64,000 bases of DNA from Gammaproteobacteria bacterium (GCA_012960755.1 DUAT01000106.1:1-64000); one strand, 5' to 3'. Shown: positions 46,056 through 54,764, counted from the stretch's first letter. The notes: generated from the letters alone by a model not told the origin. Numbers and translations: made by a program.

Positions 46056-46953
46056 GGCGGTTTTACCAACCACAGATCTGGAACGGGCACGTCATGATCT
46101 CGACCATGCCGGGTATTGCATCATCGAGAATATTATTCCTGAGGGGCTATTGGGACGCACGCGTACGCGTGTCGATAGTCAAGCTTCTGCCGAACGGGCA
46201 GCAGACCTTGCGTTTTTTCAGGATGGCCATACCCAATGGATAGCCAACGTGTTGAACAAAGGCAGCGAATTCGCTGAGTTGCTCGTTTGCGCAGAAGAGA
46301 GTCATGATCTCGTCCGACACGTGCTAGGACGCGACTACATCCTCTCATGTTCCAATGCACCGATCGCGGGACCGGGCACGCAGCGTATGGGAATGCACAC
46401 AGATCAGCATTGGACACCCGGTATTCCACGTGAGCCTCTACATTACCAACGACTTGGAGAGATGAGATTCGACAATATGCAGGCCACGACAAAGCCATTG
46501 GCGCAAGAGTTTCTTTTCCCACCCTGTATGACAACCCTAATGTGGACCCTGACCGACTTTACGTCCGCAAATGGCGCGACCGTGTTCGTCCCAGGGAGCC
46601 ATTTGTCTGGATCGCAGCCAGTCTTTGACGCACCCTTTGAGCAGGCGGTTGCCGCGGAAGCTTCCGCCGGTTCGCTTATTCTCTGGGATGGCCGGACCTG
46701 GCACGCGACAGGCTCAAATTCCACTACTGATGAATATCGAATTGGCGTCACCAATAATTTTGTCGCACCCATGATTCGACCCCTGGTGAACTACCCCTAT
46801 TCGCTTCGACCGGAAGTCGCCGCTAACCTCAGCGAATGGCAAAAACAGCTTTTAGGATTCACGACCTGGACTTCCTACGGCAACGAAGGCGTGCCTTCCC
46901 AACATCTGAGTTACTTCAAACCAGCAAAAGAACAAACGGGTCCACTGGGTTAG
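46048..46953 (+). CDS. Phytanoyl-CoA dioxygenase (PhyH) family oxygenase
   Basis: A 301-residue Fe(II)/2-oxoglutarate oxygenase. It has HAGYCIIENIIP near the start, iron ligands in MGMHTDQHW (HxD) and WDGRTWHATGSN (distal His), GATVFVPGSHLSG, and Arg for 2-oxoglutarate in DEYRIGVTNNF. AGGAGG lies 12 bp before the chosen ATG inside the SnoaL-like gene. Bacterial members hydroxylate diverse small molecules. The overlap with the NTF2-like gene hints at a two-step modification. Confidence 0.88.
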   Translation: MNEAVLPTTDLERARHDLDHAGYCIIENIIPEGLLGRTRTRVDSQASAERAADLAFFQDGHTQWIANVLNKGSEFAELLVCAEESHDLVRHVLGRDYILSCSNAPIAGPGTQRMGMHTDQHWTPGIPREPLHYQRLGEMRFDNMQATTKPLAQEFLFPPCMTTLMWTLTDFTSANGATVFVPGSHLSGSQPVFDAPFEQAVAAEASAGSLILWDGRTWHATGSNSTTDEYRIGVTNNFVAPMIRPLVNYPYSLRPEVAANLSEWQKQLLGFTTWTSYGNEGVPSQHLSYFKPAKEQTGPLG

Positions 46954-46998
46954 AAAGTGTGTGTCCCCGGTGAGAGATATGCCGAGTTTGGTGCAAAT

Positions 46999-47169
46999 TC
47001 ATCCAATAACTTCTTCTTCATGGGCACGATCCTCGTCCTGGAGTTCCGTGGCCTGACTTCGTGGGAGTTCAATACGGGCCTCTTTTTCAAAAGATGAGTC
47101 CAATTCCGTCAGGACATATCTAATTTCATCCGGGAGATCGGGGTTTAGGAAGTGATCGATCTTGATCAT
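46999..47169 (-). CDS. Small acidic hypothetical protein (56 aa)
   Basis: The ATG at 47169 has a strong GGAGGCAAGCC ribosome site. The product MIKIDHFLNPDLPDEIRYVL then LDSSFEKEARIELPRSQA ends in an acidic tail rich in Glu and Asp. There is no signal peptide or membrane segment. A longer frame to 47280 lacks a ribosome site. Its function is unknown. Confidence 0.6.
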   Translation of the reverse strand: MIKIDHFLNPDLPDEIRYVLTELDSSFEKEARIELPRSQATELQDEDRAHEEEVIG

Positions 47170-47646
47170 GGCTTGCCTCCGGATATTTTTGTGCTCTAGC
47201 GTTCCTAACCGAGCACTTGAGTTTTTTAGACTGCAGTGAGACAACACTGGGATTGTGCACCCACTTGAAGTCGGATACAAGGAATACGACCCAGGGCTAC
47301 GATGGTCGGCAGGCGCCTGATACCAGCAGAGGCTTTATTCCATGACGGTCTTAAATTTTAGGTAGCACGGTTGTACAACAAATGATCAATAGCCATACGC
47401 TCTCACGACGCTATCGGTATAGTTCTCACACCATCACGGGCTGATGTCTTACAGACACGTAATTTACACTGAAGTAATATTAATCCTGCCCATGGGGATC
47501 CGATTAATGTAGCGTACACTCTGGTGTGCAGTATCATGCCGATTCTCCATAAAAGTGCTGCCGTGTTGCCCTCCGCGCGAAAGAGTCGTGAAGTTAGTTG
47601 CTTGGCTATTTTTGAAACAGTTGTGGCAATCCTGATTGTTGGGTCC
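47170..47646. other. Intergenic region without recognised gene
   Basis: This stretch of about 0.48 kb has only short frames. The longest, on the minus strand (47403-47660), lacks a recognisable family and overlaps the DUF2235 gene end. I see nothing reliable here. Confidence 0.4.
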
Positions 47647-48669
47647 TTATCCGTCTTCAACTTCCCGAGGATACCGTTTCAAGTATTTCAACAGGCTTTT
47701 CGGCTTGTAGTCTGGGTCTTTGTCCATTCGCTGATATACCGATTTATGTATCGACTCATTGCCATTTTTCATCATCCCAATGACACGGGATTTAGGAATT
47801 AAGAGTCTATAAACCCATGTCATTGAATCGCGTAGTTCGTGACCGAACCAAGGCTTGTAATGTACCAGGAAAGTTTCGTCAAACTCTAAACCATGAGAAG
47901 TGGCTTTTTCTTTGAGCCAGTGCAGTGGAATATTAGCTAGGCCGTCCTTCGAGTAACCACCACCAATGTTAGTGTGTACCCCCGCAAACCAAGTTTGGTC
48001 AAGCATTTGCTTTGAATCCTGGGGTAGCGACCACAATGTTGGAGTGAATGGTCTACGACGTTCATCAATCGCAAGGGCGTGGTACGCATTTTCGATGTTG
48101 TCACTCAAGCCGACCTGGTGGAACTGGTACTTCTTGTTGAAGCTTTTAAACAATCCCACTGGAACGCCAAGTGCACCGACGGTATCCCACACGCCAACGT
48201 ATTTTACCGGACCTTCGCGGCAACCATGTTCCTGGCGGAACTTGTCAATGTTCTCCTGCGATGACTTGTCACGATAGAGGGTGTATCCATCCGGGATGTA
48301 AAAAGCGTGCCCCTTGGGCAAGATACCAATGCTATCCAATAGTCCTGCCAGGCTTCGCACAGTGTACGCACCCCAGGAAAAGCCAAACAGGAATATGTCA
48401 TCTCCTGGCTCGTAATTAAGCACCAGGAACTGATAGGCATCGACAATATTGGCAGATAATCCAACACCGAGACCACCACCAGCAATCTTGTCTAGGCCCC
48501 AGTTGGTGCCGACACCATCATTGTAGTAGGCTATTTGGGCCACACCATCGTTGTCACGTGGCAAAACACCACGCGCTGTTTTGACTACGTTACTCGGTTT
48601 GCGTTTTCCGCGGTCAGTCTGATCTGGTTTGTTCCAAGTGCCATCAGCACAAATGACAATTCTCTTCAT
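47647..48669 (-). CDS. DUF2235 alpha/beta hydrolase (Tle1-like phospholipase domain)
   Basis: A 340-residue DUF2235 protein. It starts MKRIVICADGTWNKPDQTDRG and has YYNDGVGTNWGLDKIAGG. The nucleophile elbow is LFGFSWGAYTVRSLAGLL, and VGVWDTVGALGVPVGLF and WFAGVHTNIGGGYS carry the other catalytic-region residues. The family includes type VI secretion Tle1 lipases and stand-alone enzymes. No VgrG, PAAR or immunity gene is nearby, so a housekeeping or lipid-turnover role is as likely. Good ribosome site GGAGAGTAAATC precedes the ATG. Confidence 0.9.
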   Translation of the reverse strand: MKRIVICADGTWNKPDQTDRGKRKPSNVVKTARGVLPRDNDGVAQIAYYNDGVGTNWGLDKIAGGGLGVGLSANIVDAYQFLVLNYEPGDDIFLFGFSWGAYTVRSLAGLLDSIGILPKGHAFYIPDGYTLYRDKSSQENIDKFRQEHGCREGPVKYVGVWDTVGALGVPVGLFKSFNKKYQFHQVGLSDNIENAYHALAIDERRRPFTPTLWSLPQDSKQMLDQTWFAGVHTNIGGGYSKDGLANIPLHWLKEKATSHGLEFDETFLVHYKPWFGHELRDSMTWVYRLLIPKSRVIGMMKNGNESIHKSVYQRMDKDPDYKPKSLLKYLKRYPREVEDG

Positions 48670-48832
48670 GATTTACTCTCCTTGAGGGCTACTAGTTTCA
48701 TCTCACTGAGCGGTTAACTGCAACTAAACATCCTTTTAACATTCTGACTGCTACACTACTCCTGCCATAATGGAATTTACAACGATTTAAAACGCTGACA
48801 CCCATTCATCATAAAAAATCCAATTCAATACT

Positions 48833-49297
48833 ATGGACCATCCACACTTTCAGAACCTGATCAAACAACTCTACACAACCGTGCATGATCTTGAAGCCAT
48901 GTTCCCCGGCAGGCACTTCACCCCGGACGGGCACATGGTGGGTAGCATCGGGGAATGTCTGGTTGCCGATGCCTATGATCTGGAACTGATGAGCGCATCA
49001 AACAAGGGTTATGATGCCGTCTCATCGGATGGAAGGAAAGTTGAAATCAAGGCGACGCAGTCCCGCAATGTTGCTTTCAGAAGTTGCCCGGAACACACCA
49101 TCATCATCAAAATAGTGCCCGATGGTACCTTTGAAGAATGTTACAACGGACCGGGTGAAGTTATCTGGGATCAATTCGAGGGTAAGAAACTACCCAGTAA
49201 CGGACAGTATCAGATTGCGTTGAGTAAGGTGCGATTGCTGAATGAGCCAGTGCCAGAAACAGCGAAAATATCATCAACAATGTCACCGGAAAAATGA
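48833..49297 (+). CDS. DUF6998-like protein with PD-(D/E)XK nuclease-type core
   Basis: A 154-residue protein with helical N-terminus (LIKQLYTTVHDLEAMFPGRH), GHMVGSIGECLVADAYDLEL, then NKGYDAVSSDGRKVEIKATQ. The Asp, Glu and Lys in that segment are spaced as in PD-(D/E)XK restriction-type nucleases. Similar short DUF6998-type proteins sit in accessory regions and may be nucleases or inactive relatives. No methyltransferase or specificity subunit is nearby. It borders the cassette region. Confidence 0.6.
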   Translation: MDHPHFQNLIKQLYTTVHDLEAMFPGRHFTPDGHMVGSIGECLVADAYDLELMSASNKGYDAVSSDGRKVEIKATQSRNVAFRSCPEHTIIIKIVPDGTFEECYNGPGEVIWDQFEGKKLPSNGQYQIALSKVRLLNEPVPETAKISSTMSPEK

Positions 49298-49380
49298 CAA
49301 TGGGCCCTGCCCGTCACCACATGACAAGAACTTTCATGAGCTGATTGGTGATCAGTTGTCTGCAGAAAAACGCTGTTTGA

Positions 49381-49608
49381 TCATAATATAGTCAATGTTA
49401 GTACCAACATGGTACTTTCCGCAGCCACTGCAAGAAAGTTCTTGCCATCATATTCTCGAAGCGTAGTATCAGAACCAACATCATAATAAATTGGTAAATT
49501 GGCTATAAAAAAGACACTCCTATTCCTTCTTACTCCTTTCAGTCTGTCAATTAAGTTTTGCTCATCCGGGAAGAACGGCATCGGATGGGTGCCATTACTG
49601 CCGAACAA
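49381..49608 (-). other. Unrecognised 75-aa frame next to cassette site
   Basis: An open frame (TTG start) with GTHPMPFFPDEQNLIDRLKG, FIANLPIYYDVGSDT and FLAVAAESTMLVL lies just downstream of the collapsed recombination site on the minus strand. It may be what is left of a third cassette gene. It has no ribosome site and no family I know. Confidence 0.25.
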
Positions 49609-49619
49609 ATTGTGAAGAC

Positions 49620-49638
49620 GTCTAACACCTAGTTAAGC
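49620..49638 (-). repeat. Collapsed attC-like site
   Basis: On the minus strand GCTTAAC and GTTAGAC, which fit the attC core consensus (RYYYAAC and GTTRRRY), are separated by only 5 nt. The TAA inside the first core is the stop codon of the preceding cassette frame. The usual 40 or more nt of central arms are missing, so an internal deletion is likely. Confidence 0.45.
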
Positions 49639-49899
49639 GGCCGACTGATTGAAGTGATCTTTTACTATTGGTTCCGCATCATCATATTCGAACAAACATT
49701 CACGCACCGCCTCAAACAATAGAGAGTCTTCAGATGTTAAGGACATCCATTCTGCGACTTGCCGCAGAAGGTCACGTTGAGCATTCGCCTTTTCGATCGC
49801 ACCGCCTTGGCGAAGCTGGTAGCCAACAAAAAGTAACGACGCGAAAACAGCAACTGCCGCTATCAGTTCTCCGAGTGCTCAGAGGTCTTGGATATTCAT
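49633..49899 (-). pseudogene. Cassette-borne hypothetical membrane protein with early TGA
   Basis: The 88-codon frame reads MNIQDL, a TGA at codon 7 (49879-49881), then ALGELIAAVAVFASLLFVGY, QLRQGG and a helical acidic tail to FNQSAA. This resembles a common family of small proteins starting MN(I/L)xxLxxIGE with one membrane helix, often seen in integron cassettes. The TGA makes it a pseudogene unless translation restarts. It lies between the good attC site and the collapsed one, with its stop codon inside the latter. Confidence 0.55.
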
Positions 49900-49904
49900 C
49901 TGAT

Positions 49905-49991
49905 GCCTAACGCCAGCATAAGGGGCGTGCAGCAGGGCGGAGCGTCCCAATGGAGGCCGGAGGCCGGAATGAGTTCAAGCGCTTGTTATGT
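49905..49991 (-). repeat. Integron attC recombination site
   Basis: On the minus strand the 87-nt element begins ACATAACAAGCGCTTGAAC and ends GCTGGCGTTAGGC, with a GC-rich self-complementary middle containing CCGGCCTCCGGCC. GTTAGGC fits the R' core GTTRRRY exactly. The first core is ACATAAC (one deviation from RYYYAAC) and supplies the TAA stop of the GFA gene, a hallmark of cassettes. No integrase gene lies in the window. Confidence 0.7.
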
Positions 49992-50363
49992 GCGTGACTC
50001 GCGTGTCCAGAACCACTTGATTTCTCCATGGTCTACGTGCCCCAGTGCAGTGTTTGTAGGACTTAACCCATCTATAAGTCTGGCGTTGACACCCATTTTT
50101 TCTCGAAAGCTTAGATCAGTTGCGACCCAGTGTGTGGTACAACCACATTCAGAGCAGCTATGAAATTCCAGAATCTTTTTGTTCCAAGTGTATATGTTCG
50201 TGGTGCTTTTGCCCTTTTTGAATATTACGTCATCACACGGGTAGTATGCCCAAAGTACGCCAAGCCTACGACAGATTGAGCAATTGCATTCGAAGATCTC
50301 TGAAGGCTTCTTCGAAAGCAACATAATGACAGCACCGCAATGGCAAGAGGCTGTGTTTAGCAT
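49986..50363 (-). CDS. GFA-family (glutathione-dependent formaldehyde-activating-like) zinc protein
   Basis: A 125-residue Mss4-like zinc-fold protein of the GFA family. Zinc cysteines are in ASCHCGAV, FECNCSICRRLG and CSECGCTTHW. It probably binds glutathione or another thiol, and true formaldehyde-glutathione synthase activity is doubtful for most members. It is the gene of an integron-type cassette: its TAA stop lies in the first attC core. The cassette's upstream edge, GTTATGT at 50385-50379, is the exact complement of that core. Confidence 0.85.
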   Translation of the reverse strand: MLNTASCHCGAVIMLLSKKPSEIFECNCSICRRLGVLWAYYPCDDVIFKKGKSTTNIYTWNKKILEFHSCSECGCTTHWVATDLSFREKMGVNARLIDGLSPTNTALGHVDHGEIKWFWTRESRT

Positions 50364-50574
50364 CGGTTATCCCATGTCACATAACAATATGGTAGATGGA
50401 ACATACGCCACTCATCCTTTAAGAAAGGTGGACATATTTCCACACATCCCAGAAGTAATGCAAACCCTCGGATGTCTGCTTCTGGGCCGACTGGAGGCTT
50501 TCCGGGAAATAATTTTACAGCCGTCTGTTGCCCGCAATACCGCATCTCAGGCGCACTCGCCCTAAGAGACGCTC

Positions 50575-50865
50575 TCGTCATTAACAACACGATCTCGATT
50601 AGGGGGCGTCCAGCTTCAGTAGAAAATCATGCTGTGCCAGACATTGGGAAGGTGATTTATTCATCGGTACAAACAACAGCCAGATTGAGACTTTGGTCGA
50701 GCGTCAAACACGTTATGTCATGATGGCAAAACTGAAAGCTGCGGATTCTGAGACCGTCATCAGTGCTTTAATCAAGCACGCACACAAGCTACCAAGAGCT
50801 TTACAAGTCGCTCACTTGGGACACTGGCTGCCGAATCTGCGGCTAACCTGGACGAGTCCCTGTAA
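50575..50865 (+). pseudogene. IS30-family transposase fragment
   Basis: Across two or three shifted frames the sequence matches the IS30 catalytic core: ISIRGRPASVENHAVP, then HWEGDLFIGTNNSQIETLVE, RQTRYVMMAKLKAADSETV, and LYKSLTWD. The first and second catalytic Asp regions (EGD and TWD) are recognisable. Frameshifts near 50650 and 50800 and missing ends show it is inactive. Its presence between the cassette and the DUF1330 gene suggests that insertion and deletion reshaped the array. Confidence 0.7.
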
Positions 50866-50903
50866 CGCTGCCCGGACCCGCACAATGAGTTAACTAACGA
50901 CGT

Positions 50904-51200
50904 TCAACTCGGCATCACAAACTCGTCGGCAAACACGAGGCTCCCTTGTGTGTTGTCGGTGCGATGATGAATAATTTCTTGATACTCTGGAGAGTCGTAC
51001 CAGGACCGAAGTGCGTCTTTCGACGAAAATTTGAGTACAACCGTTACGGCACCAGGTTCTCCTTCGACGGCTTCACTGCCTGGACCAGCGACCAATATCT
51101 CACCCCCATGAGCAATTATTGTCGGCCCAACGGCAGCAATGTAGGTCTGATACCCTTCCTGGTTAGTAATATTGTAATTTGCGATTAAGTAGCCAGCCAT
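50904..51200 (-). CDS. DUF1330-family dimeric alpha/beta-barrel protein
   Basis: A 98-residue DUF1330 protein (ferredoxin-like dimeric alpha-beta barrel). It has GYLIANYNITNQEGYQTYIA, GPTIIAHGGEILVAGPG, VVLKFSSKDALRSWYDSPEY and a closing SLVFADEF. The function is unknown for the family. AAGGAC lies upstream of the ATG. It is complete despite lying beside IS30 and cassette relics. Confidence 0.88.
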   Translation of the reverse strand: MAGYLIANYNITNQEGYQTYIAAVGPTIIAHGGEILVAGPGSEAVEGEPGAVTVVLKFSSKDALRSWYDSPEYQEIIHHRTDNTQGSLVFADEFVMPS

Positions 51201-51573
51201 TTAACTTGTCCTTGTTTGTGCTGCCTCGAGGCAGCTGATTTTTCTTACCGAAATTTACCTAGACTAAACTGTGATCACTAGCCTCCCTACTGTTTGCAGG
51301 GTACCATCAAATAATTGTGGAAGCTGGAATCAACAGCATATCCTTGATCCAAGGAATCACGATGTAACTGAATCAGTACATCCGAATGGGATCCAATTGA
51401 GAAATCCGGTACCTCCCAAGGAATGGCCTTCAGATAAGAACCGGGTATATGTGCTCCTCTATCCGTTCAACAGCAAAGGTACTGAAAATAGAATAGCCGA
51501 TTGCAAACATGCGACTATTATCGATTCTCCTATAGAGAAGTCAAACGAATCAAAGCCAAAACCATCTGGAATC
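51201..51573. other. Intergenic region without recognised gene
   Basis: A plus-strand frame of 121 codons starts at 51271 and runs into the cupin gene from the other side. Its composition and lack of motif or ribosome site argue against a real gene. Nothing else is evident. Confidence 0.4.
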
Positions 51574-51987
51574 TTAAAGCGGTTCGCCGCCGGGTTCCAA
51601 CGCATTAATCGTGCCTTGGCCAGGTGTTACGAATAACATGGTGGTCGGCGAGTGTGGCTTCGCCGTATGCCAGACGCCTTTTGGCACAATAACATAAGTA
51701 CCGGGTGTTGATACCCGGATGGTTTCTTCTTCGCCATCCACCATTAAAACGAAATCAGTATCACCACTCAGCAGGTAAACCCATTCATCTCCATGAGGGT
51801 GAATCTCCCACACTCCCCAGGGTTCATCGAAGCTGTGCTGGGAACATAACATGTGGCCGCTGAAGTCGCCGAACTCATTGTCCAGGTCTGCATAGAATGT
51901 CGGGCTATCTGTTTTCAAGTGAGCAGCGCCATCCGGGCTGAGAATTGTGCGCACCTTGTCAAGACGATGTGGGCCGGTATCGATCAT
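51574..51987 (-). CDS. Cupin-domain protein
   Basis: A 137-residue single-domain cupin. Motif 1 is WEIHPHGDEWVYLLSGDTDF (HxH...E type with His/Glu metal ligands), and motif 2 is TYVIVPKGVWHTAKPH. It is likely a small metal-binding enzyme or sensor in the cytosol. CAGGAAACC precedes the ATG. It is divergent from the acyl-CoA ligase gene and may act in the same pathway, which is unproven. Confidence 0.87.
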   Translation of the reverse strand: MIDTGPHRLDKVRTILSPDGAAHLKTDSPTFYADLDNEFGDFSGHMLCSQHSFDEPWGVWEIHPHGDEWVYLLSGDTDFVLMVDGEEETIRVSTPGTYVIVPKGVWHTAKPHSPTTMLFVTPGQGTINALEPGGEPL

Positions 51988-52236
51988 GGTTTCCTGTCAC
52001 GTTGATAGCGTAAAACCCAGCGTAAATCTCTTGCTGTAGAGGCGCTAGTATTATGTTATGGGGTTCCGAGATAACAGCAATTATGACAAAGTGTCAATTC
52101 GTGATTTGTCATGATCGAACCTGTTTTCGTGTACCAATATGGTAGTTGCTGCTGTCCTTCGAGGATAAATCGAGTAGTATTTCGCTTCTTATAGTCGAAA
52201 GAACACAAACCTGAACACGAAAAGGACAAACAGCGA

Positions 52237-53754
52237 ATGCACACACTGATCGATCCATTGAAGCGGGCCATGCAAATTGGCCCGCAAGAAATCGCGCTGA
52301 TCAACGATGATGTCGAATTTACCTATGCAGACTTATGGCGCCGCTGCAGTTTGTTGGTTGGGGGTTTAAGGTCAAAGGGGGCTCAAAAGGGTGACCGAGT
52401 CGCTATCCTGGCCAACAATTCACACCAGTATGTGGAGACTTATGTAGGTGTTCCTGCTGGTGGCATGGTCGTGGTGCCGATGAACACCCGTCACGCAATG
52501 CCTGAGTTAGCCTACGCATTAAAAGACTCTGGGGCCAAAATCCTAATTACCGATCGGACCGAACTCGGCGAATTGGCGGAAATAGTTGATCACGTGATCA
52601 CCCTGCCAAATGACTATGAAGCGTTGTTAGATCAGGCCAGTGAGGCTGTTCTTGGTGAGGATCCGGATGAAGATGCACTAGCCGGGTTGTTTTATACCGG
52701 TGGTACCACCGGTGCCAGCAAGGGGGTCATGTTGACCCATCGCAATTTGATCGCCAACACGCATAACTGGTTGGCAACGATTCCCCAGACTTCCGAAGAT
52801 CGAATCCTGGTCATGGCGCCAATGTTCCACGCCGCTGGTTCCAACGGGATTCTTGGTGCTATATGGCTGGGCTCATGTCAAATATCGTTGGGCACATTCG
52901 ACCCAAAAGTAGCTCTCGACCTGATCGAGAAACATGAGATTAACATCACCCTGGGCGTGCCCACCATGTTATCGGCGTTGGCGGAAGAACAGCATTCGAA
53001 TCCACGTAAGACAGATAGCCTGGAAATTCTCGCCCACGGCGGCTCTCCCATCGCGACTGAAGTGATTCGCCGTACCAGCAGCGCTTTTCCCAGCGCCCAG
53101 ATGGTTGAAGTCTACGGCGCTACGGAGCTGTCACCCCTGGCCACAATTTTGTGTAATGAAGAAAAACTTGTTGATGATCCGAGGGCTCGTTCCTGTGGCA
53201 GATCGGTGATTGGTTGTTACGTGAGCATTTGCGACCCAGAAGGTAACGAAATGCCAACCGGCGAAGTCGGAGAAGTAGTTGTCGCTGGCACCAATGTGAT
53301 GAAGGGGTACTGGAATAAGGAAGAGCAAACCGCCACAGTACTAAAAAATGGTGATTACTGGACCGGTGACCTGGGTTACCTCGATGCGGCTGGTTACTTG
53401 TTCCTGGTGGATCGTTCCAAGGACATGATTGTGAGTGGAGGAGAGAATGTCTACTCCACCGAAGTTGAAGAGATTTTGTACAAACATCCCGCTGTTCTGG
53501 AAGCCGCGGCCTTCGGCGTACCGGATGAAAAATGGGGAGAGGCAGTGCATGCCGTTGTTGTGCCCCGGGCAGAACATAGCAATGTAGATCCTGCGGAGAT
53601 TATTGATTTTTGCCGGGAACACATTGCCGGTTACAAGGTGCCCAAGGCCATTGACATTCAACACGAGCCGTTGCCCAAATCAGGGCCTGGTAAAGTGCTG
53701 AAGAGGGAATTGAGGGCGCCTTACTGGGAATCTACCGATCGTTCAGTGAACTGA
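52237..53754 (+). CDS. AMP-dependent acyl-CoA synthetase/ligase
   Basis: A 505-residue ANL-superfamily ligase that activates a carboxylic acid as acyl-AMP and then acyl-CoA. The phosphate-binding loop is LFYTGGTTGASKGVMLTHRN, the A5 motif is YGATELSPLATI, and the hinge region is TGDLGYLDAAGYLFLVDRSK then DMIVSGGENVYSTEVE. The catalytic Lys is in PKSGPGKVLKREL. AAAGGACAAACAGCG precedes the ATG. Substrate chain type is uncertain: fatty, aromatic or branched. Confidence 0.93.
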   Translation: MHTLIDPLKRAMQIGPQEIALINDDVEFTYADLWRRCSLLVGGLRSKGAQKGDRVAILANNSHQYVETYVGVPAGGMVVVPMNTRHAMPELAYALKDSGAKILITDRTELGELAEIVDHVITLPNDYEALLDQASEAVLGEDPDEDALAGLFYTGGTTGASKGVMLTHRNLIANTHNWLATIPQTSEDRILVMAPMFHAAGSNGILGAIWLGSCQISLGTFDPKVALDLIEKHEINITLGVPTMLSALAEEQHSNPRKTDSLEILAHGGSPIATEVIRRTSSAFPSAQMVEVYGATELSPLATILCNEEKLVDDPRARSCGRSVIGCYVSICDPEGNEMPTGEVGEVVVAGTNVMKGYWNKEEQTATVLKNGDYWTGDLGYLDAAGYLFLVDRSKDMIVSGGENVYSTEVEEILYKHPAVLEAAAFGVPDEKWGEAVHAVVVPRAEHSNVDPAEIIDFCREHIAGYKVPKAIDIQHEPLPKSGPGKVLKRELRAPYWESTDRSVN

Positions 53755-53773
53755 GGATTTACCCCGTTTAGAT

Positions 53774-53805
53774 AGCCGGAAGATACCATCCGGGTTTTTC
53801 CGGCT
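53774..53805. terminator. Putative bidirectional terminator hairpin
   Basis: AGCCGGAA (53774-53781) and TTCCGGCT (53798-53805) form an 8-bp GC-rich stem around a 16-nt loop, between the convergent ends of the ligase gene and the DUF1801 relic. The T-run after the stem is weak, so efficiency is uncertain. Confidence 0.45.
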
Positions 53806-53826
53806 TTGCCCGAGGGTAACTCGATC

Positions 53827-54156
53827 TTAAGCGAGTTCGAACTGTTGTTGTTTCTTCATGCTGTGTTTGAAGGCGCCAGCGAGGATTTGTTCCAGTACCT
53901 TAAGATCCACATCATCCAATTTGTTGATATACCAGCAACCGCCGCGAGCGGTTTTGTGTTTGCCTAACCTCTTGATCAAACTGTCTGCGTTTTTGAATTT
54001 TGTCGTGACATAGAAGGCCAGTGCCTGAGCTCTCGGCGAAAAACCCAGCATGCAGATTTCCCCGTCCTGACCATTGGCGTACTTGTAGTTTGATTTACCG
54101 AATCCGATGATAGAGGGACCCCACATCGTGGCAGCTGGAACGCCGGTACATTGCAT
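53827..54156 (-). pseudogene. DUF1801-family protein, N-terminally truncated
   Basis: The 109-residue frame matches the later part of DUF1801 (YdhG-like) proteins: TMWGPSIIGFGKSNYKYANGQ, GEICMLGFSPRAQALAFYV, LGKHKTARGGCWYINKLDDV and DLKVLEQIL. Intact members have about 35 further N-terminal residues ending near the PxMWG motif. Here the sequence upstream of the ATG at 54156 is unrelated. It is probably a truncated, inactive gene, although a shortened product could still be made. Confidence 0.65.
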
Positions 54157-54419
54157 CCTTCAAACGCCATGTTATGTGACGACATCGATGTCGGTAAGCT
54201 CCCCAAAAACTATGTCGACAAAAAACTGTTCGTCGCACCCCTTTACACTTATCAACAAGGCAAACAATGCGGTGCGGGCCAGCCCTGTGACTTCAGGCCT
54301 TCAACTGGCAGTGCCTTATGTTACTCAGGTAGCAATGGTTCATTCGTCGGAGCATTTGCCTGCGTCCAGTAGCCGTTGATTACCATTGCATCTGCTTTAA
54401 GCGACCTTGCTATGATAGG
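54157..54419 (+). other. Unassigned relic-like sequence
   Basis: A 73-codon frame covering 54151-54372 encodes a Cys- and Gly-rich stretch (CDDIDVGKLPKNYVDKK, QGKQCGAGQPCDFRPSTGS). It overlaps the DUF1801 start on the other strand and has no ribosome site. It may be the end of a lost secreted-protein gene. No family is recognised. Confidence 0.25.
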
Positions 54420-54764
54420 TTGTCATGGGTGATGGATGAGGCATTATGCGTTGTTGTGCTTTGGTCACAAAAATCAGTCGATTCCGATTGGGTTCGCAAT
54501 GAAGCCCAGGACGGTCGCGATCGTGAACTTCTGGTACCGGTAATTATTGATGATGTAAAACTACCGTTGGAATTTCGTCGAATACAGACGGCAAATCTTG
54601 TCGCCTGGCCAGGTTCCAAAGGAGATCTGGATGTACTAATTGCATCTATCAATGGTTGCATTGAGCATGGCTCTGTAAGATCTGAATCCTGGGTCATCGC
54701 CAGTGCATTGCGACACTTCATACAAACCCCAAACCGACTATTGAGAGTTGTAGTGTCGAGTTGA
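54420..54764 (+). pseudogene. TIR-domain fragment
   Basis: The frame gives the second half of a TIR domain of the type found in bacterial TIR-cyclase/TPR proteins: DEALCVVVLWSQKSVDSDWV, RNEAQDGRDRELLVPVIID and VKLPLEFRRIQTANL. The Glu of WVRNEA sits at the catalytic NADase position. The first half of the domain and any effector region are absent. It lies 230 bp before a second TIR gene, so the two may stem from duplication or successive insertions. Confidence 0.7.

Noticed and set aside
47403..47660. 85-codon minus-strand frame overlapping the end of the DUF2235 gene
   Set aside because: Low-complexity Arg/Ile/Ser composition, no motif and no ribosome site.
50820..50905. A second attC-like site after the DUF1330 stop (TTAGTTAACTC ... 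GCGTTACAGG on the minus strand)
   Set aside because: Spacing is too short and GTTACAG does not fit the GTTRRRY core; the sequence overlaps the IS30 relic.
51271..51636. 121-codon plus-strand frame
   Set aside because: No ribosome site or family, and it runs antisense into the cupin gene.
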